Below, piece by piece: positions 1 through 8,515 of a stretch of DNA of 33,488 bases. Position numbers and translations under genes: made by a program. Within the stretch, counting starts at the first letter, position 1, and every line of letters starts with the position of its first letter. Below the pieces are notes generated by a model. It was not told the DNA's origin. It did not search any database and saw only the letters and a list, made by a program, of their open reading frames with translations. This stretch comes from a virus, in IMG/VR virus record IMGVR_UViG_3300034060_000058, positions 1 to 33,488 of that record. One strand, written 5' to 3'.

Positions 1-215
1 TTGCTCCAGCTTTATATGCTTGAACAATTGATTCTTTACCAGCGCCAGTAGTCTGACCTAAAATTGGAGCTATAACTTTTCCACCTAATACATTGGCAGT
101 TTTTGCAGTAGCTTGTGCAGCAACAGATAATGGATCAATAGTTGATGCTATTTTTGCCAATGGAACTGCTGCTACTTTTGGAGCAATCATAGAGCCACCA
201 GAAAATACTGTAGAT
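1..215. repeat. Terminal overlap, left copy (circular genome)
   Basis: This stretch matches 33274-33488 over its full 215 bp except for T at 128 versus C at 33401. It lies inside a coding region. The gene reads continuously when the two ends are merged, so the repeat is best read as the overlap left when a circular or circularly permuted genome was assembled. A true direct terminal repeat of a linear genome is less likely because it would interrupt a gene. Confidence 0.9.
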
Positions 216-634
216 AAATCAGCCAAAACCCCAGCAGGATCTTCCGCAATAGCTTTTTTAGCACCTTCTACAGAACCATATCTGTTTGCATAAAACTGGC
301 CTACTGCATTAGCAGCTTCTCTAGATGGTCTATCTTCTCCAATTGCTTGAACAAGTTTTTCTGGCAATACATTTTGTAATGCTCCAGCGCCAACATCAAG
401 AACTGCTTTACCAGTTTGAAGTGGGCTTGAAATAGCATCAATAAGATTGCTGAAAAGATTAGCAGTAGATGATGGAAGGTTTCTAATTGCTGATCCAGCT
501 ACCTCTTTTGCAGACATTGATTTTTCTGGAACATTAGCTTCATCATATAACTTTTTTGAAGCAGCATTAATTTCCTTTTCAGACATTGAATCTGGAAAAT
601 CAACTTGCCCTACTTTTGGAATGTCAATAATCAT
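1..634 (-). CDS. Internal/ejection-type virion protein, N-terminal part (origin-spanning gene)
   Basis: The first 211 codons of a 524-aa protein whose remainder lies at 32333-33273. It starts with ATG at 632-634, which overlaps the TGA of the preceding gene as ATGA, so the two are translationally coupled. The N-terminus (starting MIIDIPKVGQVDFPD) resembles the short conserved leader found on large virion proteins of podovirus-like phages. The part seen is rich in Ala, Gly and Ser with hydrophobic stretches, as in proteins packaged inside the head or ejected with the DNA. No enzymatic domain was recognised. Its place among large structural genes supports a virion role, but the exact function is inferred. 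Confidence 0.75.
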   Translation of the reverse strand, partial: MIIDIPKVGQVDFPDSMSEKEINAASKKLYDEANVPEKSMSAKEVAGSAIRNLPSSTANLFSNLIDAISSPLQTGKAVLDVGAGALQNVLPEKLVQAIGEDRPSREAANAVGQFYANRYGSVEGAKKAIAEDPAGVLADLSTVFSGGSMIAPKVAAVPLAKIASTIDPLSVAAQATAKTANVLGGKVIAPILGQTTGAGKESIVQAYKAGA

Positions 635-1893
635 TCTACTTTTCCTGTAGATGGGTTATATTTTTTAACGCCTGTTGTTGTGCCAGTTGCTTGTGCATTT
701 GGAAGTTCAATTCTATTTAACCCTAATGGCTTTTTAGCGCTTTCTGGCATTTGCTCATAGCGCTCATTCCATGCTCCAGCAGTAGCTCTAGCAACTTTTT
801 CTTCAATATCTAACTGCTTCTTCATTGCATCAGGGCTAAATTTAATTCCACCCATTTTTGCTTTTTCTAAGTAATCTCGATCTGCGTTAGAGAATCCTTG
901 ACCAGCACCAAGACCAGAAGCCCTAATGGAGTCCAAAACTGCTCCAGCACGATTAGCAAACAATGTTTGAGTATTAGCCACCATTTCATCTGTGCTTTTA
1001 CCAGTAACTCCTAATGCTTGACCCACTCTAGCAACATTTAGCTTTTCATCAGCAAATGCACCAGTAATAACATTTCCGCTATTTAAAAGATCTCTAGTAG
1101 CATTAATGTTAGAAAGCATAGATGGTGCTTTAGCTGCTGCATTGAACTTTTCAGCATCTTGTTTTGCTAATTGAGTTCCAAGTTCACCACCAAATGATTT
1201 TTCAGTATTAATGCTTAAATTTACCCCTCCAGGAGATCCAGCTTTAACATAGTCTACAAAAGACCCCTTAAAACCACCGCCTTCTGGTGTTTTCGCATAT
1301 TCGTATTCTTGAACTTTTCCTGGCTCTTTAGCAGCTTTAGCAGTTAATTCTAAAAACTTTGCTGGATCTGTAGCTCTTAAATAATCCAATACAGCTTGAT
1401 TTGCTTTGGCTGGATCTACAACATCACGCATTGGTAAGTTAGCCTTTAAAGCGCCAACAGTTTCAGCTTCTGCCATATCTCCACCAAACTCAGGGCGAGA
1501 TAGCATTTCTAATTGAGATCCTTGGCCAGTTGCCATTTGGATGCCTTGTGGCTGTCTTGTAGTAGCGCCAGTAAGAGCTTGTTCATACTTTCTACGAGCA
1601 TCTGCTTTAGATTTATATTCTTGCATTTGCTGACCAGCAATCATTTGCTTAAGTGTATTATCAAAAGATGATTGATATCCACCAGCTCCAGCTCCTAATG
1701 CAGCTCCTAAAGCCTGTCCTGTGCTTACAGGGACTCTTTGAGCGCCAGACATACCAAGCATAGTTACAGCACTAGCTAATAATGCTTGTTTTGCAGCATT
1801 AGACTGCAATGCTTGGATTTGTTCTGGAGATAGTGATCCAGACATATCAGGGAATTGTCCGAATACTCCAGGTGCGATATCTTCAAGTGCCAT
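631..1893 (-). CDS. Large internal/ejection-like virion protein
   Basis: 420 aa. The N-terminal third is Ala/Gly-rich with a Gly-zipper-like stretch around residues 60-75. The middle and end are helical and charged. It carries a phrase of the type GFKGSFVDYV (about residue 208), which I recall from hypothetical proteins encoded next to phage ejection proteins. No catalytic motif was seen. It sits between the 561-aa Gly/Ala-rich protein and the 524-aa origin-spanning protein, whose start overlaps this stop by ATGA. A role inside the capsid or in DNA entry is inferred from position and composition only. Confidence 0.7.
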   Translation of the reverse strand: MALEDIAPGVFGQFPDMSGSLSPEQIQALQSNAAKQALLASAVTMLGMSGAQRVPVSTGQALGAALGAGAGGYQSSFDNTLKQMIAGQQMQEYKSKADARRKYEQALTGATTRQPQGIQMATGQGSQLEMLSRPEFGGDMAEAETVGALKANLPMRDVVDPAKANQAVLDYLRATDPAKFLELTAKAAKEPGKVQEYEYAKTPEGGGFKGSFVDYVKAGSPGGVNLSINTEKSFGGELGTQLAKQDAEKFNAAAKAPSMLSNINATRDLLNSGNVITGAFADEKLNVARVGQALGVTGKSTDEMVANTQTLFANRAGAVLDSIRASGLGAGQGFSNADRDYLEKAKMGGIKFSPDAMKKQLDIEEKVARATAGAWNERYEQMPESAKKPLGLNRIELPNAQATGTTTGVKKYNPSTGKVE

Positions 1894-1897
1894 TTTC

Positions 1898-3583
1898 TTA
1901 TCCTAATAATGATGATCTAGTAGATGATTTTGGTGCTAATAAATTAAGGATTCCAGAGTAATCTACCATTCCTTTTGGAACAAATGATCCACCAGCTCCA
2001 ACGCCAGCTTTTCCAGCGCCACCACCGCCAGCGCCTCTACCTAAAGCACCTAAACCTAACATTGTTCCTAAGTTTCCTAAACCGCTAAACCAGTTTGTAG
2101 GAGTTGCATAATCGGCAGCAGTCAAAGCACGATCTAATGCAGCTTCTTGATCGGCAGTTAAACCGCCACGACCAGCAAATTCAGCACGATTAATATCTAC
2201 ACCTGATGCTTGTGAAAGAGCTTCAGCAGTATTTGCTAATCCAGCAGTATTGTAGTTAAGGTTAGGGTTTAAGCCAATGCCACCATATAACTGCTCAATT
2301 GCTGGATCTAATCCAATTCCAGTATATCCACCAGCGCCATAACCACCACGATTAGTAATATATTCTGGGCTTAATACATCATAGCCACCGCCAGTTCTAG
2401 CTGCTGGATTTAATCCTTCTCCAGAATACGGCTGACCAGCATATCCCATATTTGATACTTCACCATACTTTAAATTATCAAAGTAATCGGCAGATTGTCT
2501 AGCGTTTTCTAGTGAATCTTTAATGCTTGCCCATCTTGGAGCTTCGCCTTCTCTACCAGTAACATTGGCTGGAGCTGTAGGGAAGAAATACTCTGAACCA
2601 GCGCCTAATGCACCGCCTAATCCACCACCATAAAGAATATTTTTCTTTAGATCGCCACCGCCTAGCAATGTATTAATTGCACCGCCAGCAGCTCCACGAC
2701 CAGCTCCTAATAAACCACTAGCAGAAACAGATCCCTTGGCTGCTTCTGCAACGCCAGGGAATAATGCAGCTTCACCGCCACCTAAGATACCGCCTGTAGC
2801 GCCACCAATCAAAGCACCTTTAAGCGCATCTTGACCAGTTAAGGCAGATGTAACACCGCCTGTTAAAGCGCCATATCCAGCACCTTTTAATGCAGAACTA
2901 GCAATAGCAGAATCTAAGAAAGCATTACCAGTTAAAGATGCAGCAGCAGTAGCTGCTTCTCCTGTAGCGCCTAATGCACCAACACCAGTTAATCCACCAG
3001 CGCCTAATAAACCAAGAGCGCCTAATCCAGTTCCAGCAGCACCAGCAAGAATTAATCCTGGAATTAATTTATCTGCCATAAAGTCATCAAATCCTCCTGA
3101 TGGCTTTTCTCTTGGTACAGGGATAGGATTACCAGACTGATCTAATACAAATTTGCCTGTTTCTGGATTTATTACATATTCACCACCACTTAAATCTGAT
3201 GCGCCAAATACTGATGCGTATGGAGTGTTTTGATATCCATAACGAATATTCTCAGGATTTACAGCAGCAAGGATTTGCTCTCTTGTATATGGAGCAGCAT
3301 AGCCCATACTTACATAATCTTCTGGCCTTAAAAATGCTTCAGCATAAGCTGTTTCACCACCGCCAGTTTGATAAGCTACTTTTCCTGAGTTCCAATATCC
3401 AGGATCTTCATATACAGGATTATCAATAGCCTGTGGAGGAAGTGCTGAATTATATTGAGCCTGACCAGCATTAACATCTGCTACATAATTATTCCAATCA
3501 GCAACAGCCTCTGGATTAGTTGCAATTGTTACCTCATCAGGTGGCCCTGTCATTTCCCAGTTGTATGTATTTCCGCTACTCAT
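1898..3583 (-). CDS. Large Gly/Ala-rich virion protein, possible membrane-interacting ejection protein
   Basis: 561 aa. Residues of about 175-335 are a long run of small and hydrophobic residues (Gly, Ala, Leu) with repeated GxxG-type spacing, which suits packed helices able to enter a membrane. The flanks are polar and rich in Tyr, Gly and Asn. The N-terminus contains repeated Pro/Tyr-rich phrases. The start at 3583 overlaps the end of the GNAT gene by 4 bp. Podovirus ejection proteins often have this make-up, but no homologue was recognised and the role is inferred. Confidence 0.65.
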   Translation of the reverse strand: MSSGNTYNWEMTGPPDEVTIATNPEAVADWNNYVADVNAGQAQYNSALPPQAIDNPVYEDPGYWNSGKVAYQTGGGETAYAEAFLRPEDYVSMGYAAPYTREQILAAVNPENIRYGYQNTPYASVFGASDLSGGEYVINPETGKFVLDQSGNPIPVPREKPSGGFDDFMADKLIPGLILAGAAGTGLGALGLLGAGGLTGVGALGATGEAATAAASLTGNAFLDSAIASSALKGAGYGALTGGVTSALTGQDALKGALIGGATGGILGGGEAALFPGVAEAAKGSVSASGLLGAGRGAAGGAINTLLGGGDLKKNILYGGGLGGALGAGSEYFFPTAPANVTGREGEAPRWASIKDSLENARQSADYFDNLKYGEVSNMGYAGQPYSGEGLNPAARTGGGYDVLSPEYITNRGGYGAGGYTGIGLDPAIEQLYGGIGLNPNLNYNTAGLANTAEALSQASGVDINRAEFAGRGGLTADQEAALDRALTAADYATPTNWFSGLGNLGTMLGLGALGRGAGGGGAGKAGVGAGGSFVPKGMVDYSGILNLLAPKSSTRSSLLG

Positions 3584-4044
3584 AATATTCTCTTAGTAAA
3601 TGATTTTTCAAAAAATTCATACCCTAACTGTTCAAAAATATGGCTGTTATCGCTATAGGTTTTAGTAGTAAAAATAATTTGGTTTGCACCCTTATCTTTT
3701 AATACTTTTTCTGTTTCTATAAACAATTGTTTGCCTATTCCTTTGCCTCTATATTCTGGAACTATGTAGTACAAATCTTCTTTAGCTAAACTGCAATCAC
3801 CATATCGAATGTGAGGGGTTATACCAAATACTGTATATCCAATTAACTTCTTATGATGCCTACAAGTTACTACCACCAAAATTCCAACTTCTTGCAACTT
3901 TACATATTTATTGTAGTCAGGCTTAAACTTAAATCCTAATCTTTCTGATACATTTATTTCTGCCATGTGAGGCTTTAATAAAGCATCAAACTCTACAATA
4001 AAATCTTTAAAACTTTCTTCTTGATAGGCAATCCCATCAAGCAT
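3580..4044 (-). CDS. GNAT-family N-acetyltransferase
   Basis: 154 aa, the usual size of a single GNAT domain. The acetyl-CoA pyrophosphate-binding motif is clear at residues 98-104 (YRGKGIG), preceded by a beta strand (LYYIVPE) and followed by the helix of motif A. The C-terminal half ends with a typical FEQLGYEF strand. It should transfer an acetyl group from acetyl-CoA to an amine; the target is unknown. GNAT genes occur inside the structural cluster of several podovirus groups, where modification of a virion or host protein has been proposed. It overlaps both neighbours by 1-4 bp, so it is co-translated with virion proteins. Confidence 0.88.
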   Translation of the reverse strand: MLDGIAYQEESFKDFIVEFDALLKPHMAEINVSERLGFKFKPDYNKYVKLQEVGILVVVTCRHHKKLIGYTVFGITPHIRYGDCSLAKEDLYYIVPEYRGKGIGKQLFIETEKVLKDKGANQIIFTTKTYSDNSHIFEQLGYEFFEKSFTKRIL

Positions 4045-4943
4045 TAAGCAAAGCCACCTAGCAATCCACCACCTAAAGCACCTAAACCAGCGCCTAGCAT
4101 TGAGTTACCAAAAGCACCACCAATAGATGACCCTAATAATCCACCGCTTAATGCACCACCAATAGCGCCTACAGTTGGATTTGTAGACATATTTTGACTA
4201 GTTGTGCCATAGCTTGCAGTAGGAGAGCCATATACAGATGATAGGTAGCCTGATAACTGTTGGTATGGTAATTGCTGACCAAAAGAATAACGCTGCATAG
4301 CCTCTTGTAATGGCTGTGCTGCAATCGCTTCTCTTTGTGCGCCAACTTGAGCTAATTGCTGTGAAGGCAAATATTGTTGAGCGTAGATAGAAGGAGCAGC
4401 TTGAGCTAGGTTAGTTAAACCCATCATAGCTTGTTGCTGTCTTGCTCGTTCTTGATCGTATTGTGTGCCAACTATATTAGCTGAAACATCACCCAAAGCA
4501 CGCCCATATTGCTCAGTAGCCTGTCCTAATGCACCTTGCATAGCGCCAGAACCATAACGACCTGACTTAGAGTAAAGACTAGCAATTCCTGGCAATACTT
4601 GATTACTGTATTGACTTACCAATGGTCTAGTAGCAGCTTCAATCATCTGCTGTTGATATGGATTACCTTGTAAAAATCCACCAGCAGCAGTATTAGCTAA
4701 ACCACCATAAGACTGCAAGTAAGCATTTTGACCAACTTGCAATGAAGGGCTTTGCTGTTGAGCAATGTTTTGCTGTTGTTGCAGCGCAGTCATTGTTTCT
4801 TCAGATGGACTTACATAAGTCTGCCCAGGGTACATTGAAGGCTGTTGATCGCCCAAGAATAGAGTTTTAGCTCTCTCTAGACCAGTAGTGATATACGGCA
4901 ATATGCCTGGATCAATACTAGATGTTGTGCTTACTGTTGCCAT
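4044..4943 (-). CDS. Gln/Gly-rich virion protein, probable internal/ejection protein
   Basis: 299 aa. The central part is very rich in Gln, Ala and Tyr, and the last 45 residues or so form a Gly-zipper-like tail (GGALSGGLLGSS type). This composition is typical of small internal virion proteins thought to pass through the tail with the DNA. No enzyme motif was seen. It lies between the C1q-like protein and the GNAT gene in the structural operon. The assignment rests on composition and location. Confidence 0.65.
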   Translation of the reverse strand: MATVSTTSSIDPGILPYITTGLERAKTLFLGDQQPSMYPGQTYVSPSEETMTALQQQQNIAQQQSPSLQVGQNAYLQSYGGLANTAAGGFLQGNPYQQQMIEAATRPLVSQYSNQVLPGIASLYSKSGRYGSGAMQGALGQATEQYGRALGDVSANIVGTQYDQERARQQQAMMGLTNLAQAAPSIYAQQYLPSQQLAQVGAQREAIAAQPLQEAMQRYSFGQQLPYQQLSGYLSSVYGSPTASYGTTSQNMSTNPTVGAIGGALSGGLLGSSIGGAFGNSMLGAGLGALGGGLLGGFA

Positions 4944-4954
4944 GACTTTTCCTT

Positions 4955-5734
4955 TTATCCTACTATTACATATTTATAAGTTTTGCTTGCCGTACTATTG
5001 GCAAAATGAGAAATTACTGCACTTCCGTTTGCTTGTGAGCTGATATATACATTGTCCATAGCATTAGGAGCTACATACTGCATAGTTGTAATTAAAGATG
5101 CAGTAGATGGTTTTGTAGGGCTTGTACCAGCAGCATAAAATTGTAGAGAAACAGTTGTGCTATCTGCTGACCAATATAGTTCTACATAATCATTTGCAGC
5201 TAATTCTATAAAAAAATTCCATCCACCAATAGTATGCCCATTAATTGAGCCATGCTTTCCAGGGACAGAAATAAGGCCAGTAGATGCGACTACATCCGTT
5301 CCATTTTTTCTTAGCCAAACATAAACATCGTGATCTGCACTATCTGTATTTTCAAACTGCCCAGACCATTGTAAATTGTAGATGCCAGCATTTCTAACAT
5401 TCATCCTAGAACTATTAGAAAGATACACCCCATTTGTATAGTCTGTAGTATCCAATGTCATTGCATAAGCAGCAGTAGTGCTTGCAATAGTTTGATCTAC
5501 TAAACTTTGAAATGCACCATAAGGAGCAGTATCAGCAATAGCAGCAGCAGATTTTGGGACTAATAATATAACGCTATCTATACCAATACGAGCATCTGTA
5601 ATGGTAGTAGAAGTTGCATTGCCTGTGGCTAAAGTAACAGAACCAGTATTGTTGGTTTTGCCATCCATAATGTTATTAACGACTTCAGCGACAGCTCGCT
5701 GATCTCCACCAAAAGGGGGTAATCGTCTAAACAT
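4955..5734 (-). CDS. Virion protein with C1q/TNF-like insertion
   Basis: 259 aa. The first 60 residues or so (FRRLPPFGGDQRAVAEVVN and following) and the last 35 (ending TASKTYKYVIVG) match, from memory, a short family of phage structural proteins of about 100 aa. Between them lie some 150 residues of beta-strand-rich sequence. These include NVRNAGIYNLQWSGQF, VYVWLRKNG and NDYVELYW, the strand pattern of a C1q/TNF-like jelly roll. Such domains usually trimerise and bind ligands, so a receptor-contacting surface decoration is plausible. It overlaps the preceding gene by one base. Confidence 0.7.
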   Translation of the reverse strand: MFRRLPPFGGDQRAVAEVVNNIMDGKTNNTGSVTLATGNATSTTITDARIGIDSVILLVPKSAAAIADTAPYGAFQSLVDQTIASTTAAYAMTLDTTDYTNGVYLSNSSRMNVRNAGIYNLQWSGQFENTDSADHDVYVWLRKNGTDVVASTGLISVPGKHGSINGHTIGGWNFFIELAANDYVELYWSADSTTVSLQFYAAGTSPTKPSTASLITTMQYVAPNAMDNVYISSQANGSAVISHFANSTASKTYKYVIVG

Positions 5735-7176
5735 TATCTAGTTCCTAAACCATTCAGCTCTATGTCCATTCCAATCGCAGTTGTCCACGATCCTGTAGGT
5801 GATAATTGTAAACGATGATAGCGACCAACGCTACGAATACTTACACGATTTTCCGAGTCTGCTGTGGACTGACTACCATAGCTAACAGTTTCATTTAACA
5901 ATCGTCTTGTGGATACTGCCACATTTCCAGAACCATTATCTACAAGTGGCTTAATCATCGTGATTGCAGATGTAGATCCTGGAACTTCAACATCACCAGT
6001 TTCTAAATAGGCCGTTGCATTAGCGCCAGTAAATGTAACAATCTTTGTGCCATTTACACCAGCTAACTGCAATCTACCACCCAACCATAGACGGCTATCA
6101 AAGCTAGTCATAATAGTATCTAGTGTTCCGTATGTGTCCATACCTTCTAGTGTTACTGCTGGTGTAGAAGTTGTTGCAATACGATCTACAGTAGTTGTTC
6201 CGCTAGACCATTTCTGAGTCTGAAAATTGTAGATAATTAACTTATCTACTGTTGCTGAGTTCTTAGAGGCATAAGCCCAAATAATGAGCTTTTTAGCTGG
6301 ATCTACAGCAGCAGACATTAAATAAATAGTACCTTGATCTACATCATCAAAGAAGTAACGATTTACTTTCTCATTTCCAATAGGTAGGATCTGCTGACCA
6401 TCACAAGCATAGAATCCATCATCACCCAAGAAGAATGTCATTCCAGCGTATTGAATAACCGAATTTGCCTCATAACAGCCTAGGTTACGAGTAATATTGT
6501 CAAACTGGAATACCAATGGGCTTCCAACATACGACATACGATAGATAGAGCGATCCATTAGAATCAGTCCAAATTCGCCACCAGTAATACCAACTACAGT
6601 ACCGCCATCAGGAATATCCTGATAATCTGCTTGAGTTGTTGCGCTTGTAGTCCAGCTTGCTTCGTCATTTAACGCAGACCATTGAACTCGATTAGGGTAA
6701 TCTGACTGAATATTTCCAGCCACCACGAAATCACGCACAATCGTTACATATCGTGCTGTAGGAGCATCAGCAGCCAAATCAGCAAATAAAGAGGCTGAAT
6801 TAACATTAAATCCCTGTAATTTATCGTATCCATTAGCAGCAATAACGACATCACCAAACTGGGTAAATCTCCAGCGTTGATCTGTAGGAGTTGTATAGTT
6901 TCCAGATTTGGACACATTGTCCATAGATAGATCTGATGAGTCTAATTTAAAGAGCTTGGTAGCTCCACCAGCAAATAGAATAGTACCGCCAACAGTAGTG
7001 CGACCAGCTACGACATTGTTTAGATCCTCAGATGCAGCATTAGAATAGTCTACTACAGTAGGGACTGCTCCATAACCAACGGCCTTCGGATATACATTCT
7101 CAGCTCGTTGTAAGCCATTTGCAAGTCCTGGCTGGTCAGGAGTCCACTCCCCTAATGTAATTCTACTTAGCGCCAT
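5734..7176 (-). CDS. Tail beta-propeller protein (nozzle or stabilisation-like)
   Basis: 480 aa, almost entirely beta strands with repeated units. Recognisable phrases include ENVYPKAVGYG near the start, NRVQWSALNDEASW around residue 170, and FFLGDDGFYACDGQ around 255. These are typical of the large phage protein of this position that is often compared with P22 gp10-like packaged-DNA stabilisation or tail-nozzle proteins. It probably closes the portal-adaptor channel and forms the short tail. It overlaps the upstream repeat protein by 10 bp. The fold assignment is from sequence pattern, not from a search. Confidence 0.75.
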   Translation of the reverse strand: MALSRITLGEWTPDQPGLANGLQRAENVYPKAVGYGAVPTVVDYSNAASEDLNNVVAGRTTVGGTILFAGGATKLFKLDSSDLSMDNVSKSGNYTTPTDQRWRFTQFGDVVIAANGYDKLQGFNVNSASLFADLAADAPTARYVTIVRDFVVAGNIQSDYPNRVQWSALNDEASWTTSATTQADYQDIPDGGTVVGITGGEFGLILMDRSIYRMSYVGSPLVFQFDNITRNLGCYEANSVIQYAGMTFFLGDDGFYACDGQQILPIGNEKVNRYFFDDVDQGTIYLMSAAVDPAKKLIIWAYASKNSATVDKLIIYNFQTQKWSSGTTTVDRIATTSTPAVTLEGMDTYGTLDTIMTSFDSRLWLGGRLQLAGVNGTKIVTFTGANATAYLETGDVEVPGSTSAITMIKPLVDNGSGNVAVSTRRLLNETVSYGSQSTADSENRVSIRSVGRYHRLQLSPTGSWTTAIGMDIELNGLGTR

Positions 7177-8120
7177 ATTTCGCTTCCAATATTGTTATTT
7201 GTCCAAGCATCATCAGATGTAGTAACTGGAATCCAATCTTCTGATCCGCTAGATACTAAGTTCCATGTATCTGTACTTGGTGTAATTCCTGTCCAAGATT
7301 CTGATCCAGCAGTTTCGTTTGTCCAATTATCACCTAATCGGCTTCCAGCGCATACTACAAAAGTCGTATTATTTATCGTACCATTTGCAGAATAGATAGC
7401 CATAGCTTCTGCATCTACATAAGCCTCGCAGAATACTTCAGCATCACCATCATATAAAACACCACCATTAGCAGTTACTAATGCAGTTGCTTCTATTTGT
7501 CCTTCGGATGTTCTTTCTCTAATGGCATCTGCGCTAACTGTTCCGCTTGCCGTAATTGCACCGACAGAAGTGCGTATCCGTATGCCAGTTGATTCTGCAC
7601 TTCCCGAACAATTGATAACGCCTGATCCCGAAAGTATTGCTGTTGCTTCTGCAATAACGCTTGCCGATCCATTTATTTGTCCCTCACCTACCGCTACCCT
7701 TGCTCCAGCAGCTACAACGCTTGCAGAGCCTTCTATTGAGCCTGACGATGACCTAATTCTATAAGCCTCAGACTCCACTTGAGCATTGGCAGTAATAGCT
7801 GCTTCTGCTACCGCCACTCTAATGCCAGCAGCATTTACTGTGGCATCTGCCGTAATATTTGCTACGCTAGATCTTATACGAGATCCGTCAGCGACCACAT
7901 CTGCGCTTGCAGATACGGCAGCTCCTGGGAACTTAACGCATAAAGTAGTCCATACGGCATCATCAAACGATATATTGAGTTCATCTAGATTCCCTAAAGA
8001 ATCCATATCCTCTAATCGCCAATTACCACATACTTCGTCTACTTCCCAGTTGTGGTCAAATGAGTATGGTACTTGCTCTAAAGTCCCGAACTGATCTAGC
8101 TGTTCGAGAGTTAAAGCCAT
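7167..8120 (-). CDS. Modular repeat protein (20-residue beta-like repeats plus 10-residue Trp repeats)
   Basis: 317 aa. Three kinds of repeat are visible. Residues 8-25 and 39-57 are diverged copies of one unit (consensus D-x-[FL]-G-x-L-[ED]-x-x-x-x-SFD). Residues about 74-263 hold nine to ten units with an exact 20-residue period and pattern V-x-A-x-x-x-R-[IV]-x-[ST]-x-x-G-x-I-x-x-[ST]-A. Residues 266-316 have Trp at 266, 276, 286, 296, 306 and 316, exactly every ten residues, in an S-x-x-x-W context. It lies between the tail-fibre-like 128-aa gene and the beta-propeller tail gene. A rod-like or beta-solenoid tail component is inferred. No family was recognised. Confidence 0.75.
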   Translation of the reverse strand: MALTLEQLDQFGTLEQVPYSFDHNWEVDEVCGNWRLEDMDSLGNLDELNISFDDAVWTTLCVKFPGAAVSASADVVADGSRIRSSVANITADATVNAAGIRVAVAEAAITANAQVESEAYRIRSSSGSIEGSASVVAAGARVAVGEGQINGSASVIAEATAILSGSGVINCSGSAESTGIRIRTSVGAITASGTVSADAIRERTSEGQIEATALVTANGGVLYDGDAEVFCEAYVDAEAMAIYSANGTINNTTFVVCAGSRLGDNWTNETAGSESWTGITPSTDTWNLVSSGSEDWIPVTTSDDAWTNNNIGSEIWR

Positions 8121-8506
8121 TATGCCAATGTAACAGTTAAGCTACCTGATGCAATCTTGAAAATATCGCCAGAGTCAATAGTTTTAGATGTTGTCAATGG
8201 TGTGTGATACAGCATATTGCCTGTAGATTCAGCATCCCAAATACCGATATGGGTAATTGTTCCCCATGATGCAGTAGCTTGGTCAAAGGTTACATCAGCA
8301 GAAGTAGCAGATACGCCATTGCTAGGTGAGCCAAAGGTTGCAGCTTTACGAACATAAGAGCCACCAGTAACTTCTGTGCCTGTGCCAGCATCAGTAGGAT
8401 CAGCAGTATGCAAGCTGACATAAACTGTAGCTGGAGATGTATAAGATGTATTTCTCAAAGTTGCGTTGATTAACGCATTTTCAAGGTAGTTTGACATTTC
8501 AGCCAT
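8120..8506 (-). CDS. Small tail-fibre-like virion protein
   Basis: 128 aa. It begins MAEMSNYLENALINATL and continues with YTSPATVYVSLHT and GGSYVRK. This is a common phage structural family that is usually annotated as tail-fibre-like and has a compact beta fold. It could start at the internal Met4 as well. It sits between the head-tail adaptor and the repeat protein, with 9 bp to the adaptor stop, so it probably belongs to the tail hub or a fibre base. The exact role is unknown. Confidence 0.8.
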   Translation of the reverse strand: MAEMSNYLENALINATLRNTSYTSPATVYVSLHTADPTDAGTGTEVTGGSYVRKAATFGSPSNGVSATSADVTFDQATASWGTITHIGIWDAESTGNMLYHTPLTTSKTIDSGDIFKIASGSLTVTLA

Positions 8507-8515
8507 TTTGATTCC

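Noticed and set aside
1-215. Direct terminal repeat of a T7-like linear genome
   Set aside because: The repeat lies inside a gene that is whole only when the ends are joined. True terminal repeats normally lie outside genes. Read coverage would be needed to exclude it fully.
7192-8094. Plus-strand frames opposite the repeat protein
   Set aside because: Antisense shadows of a periodic gene; they carry no independent motif.
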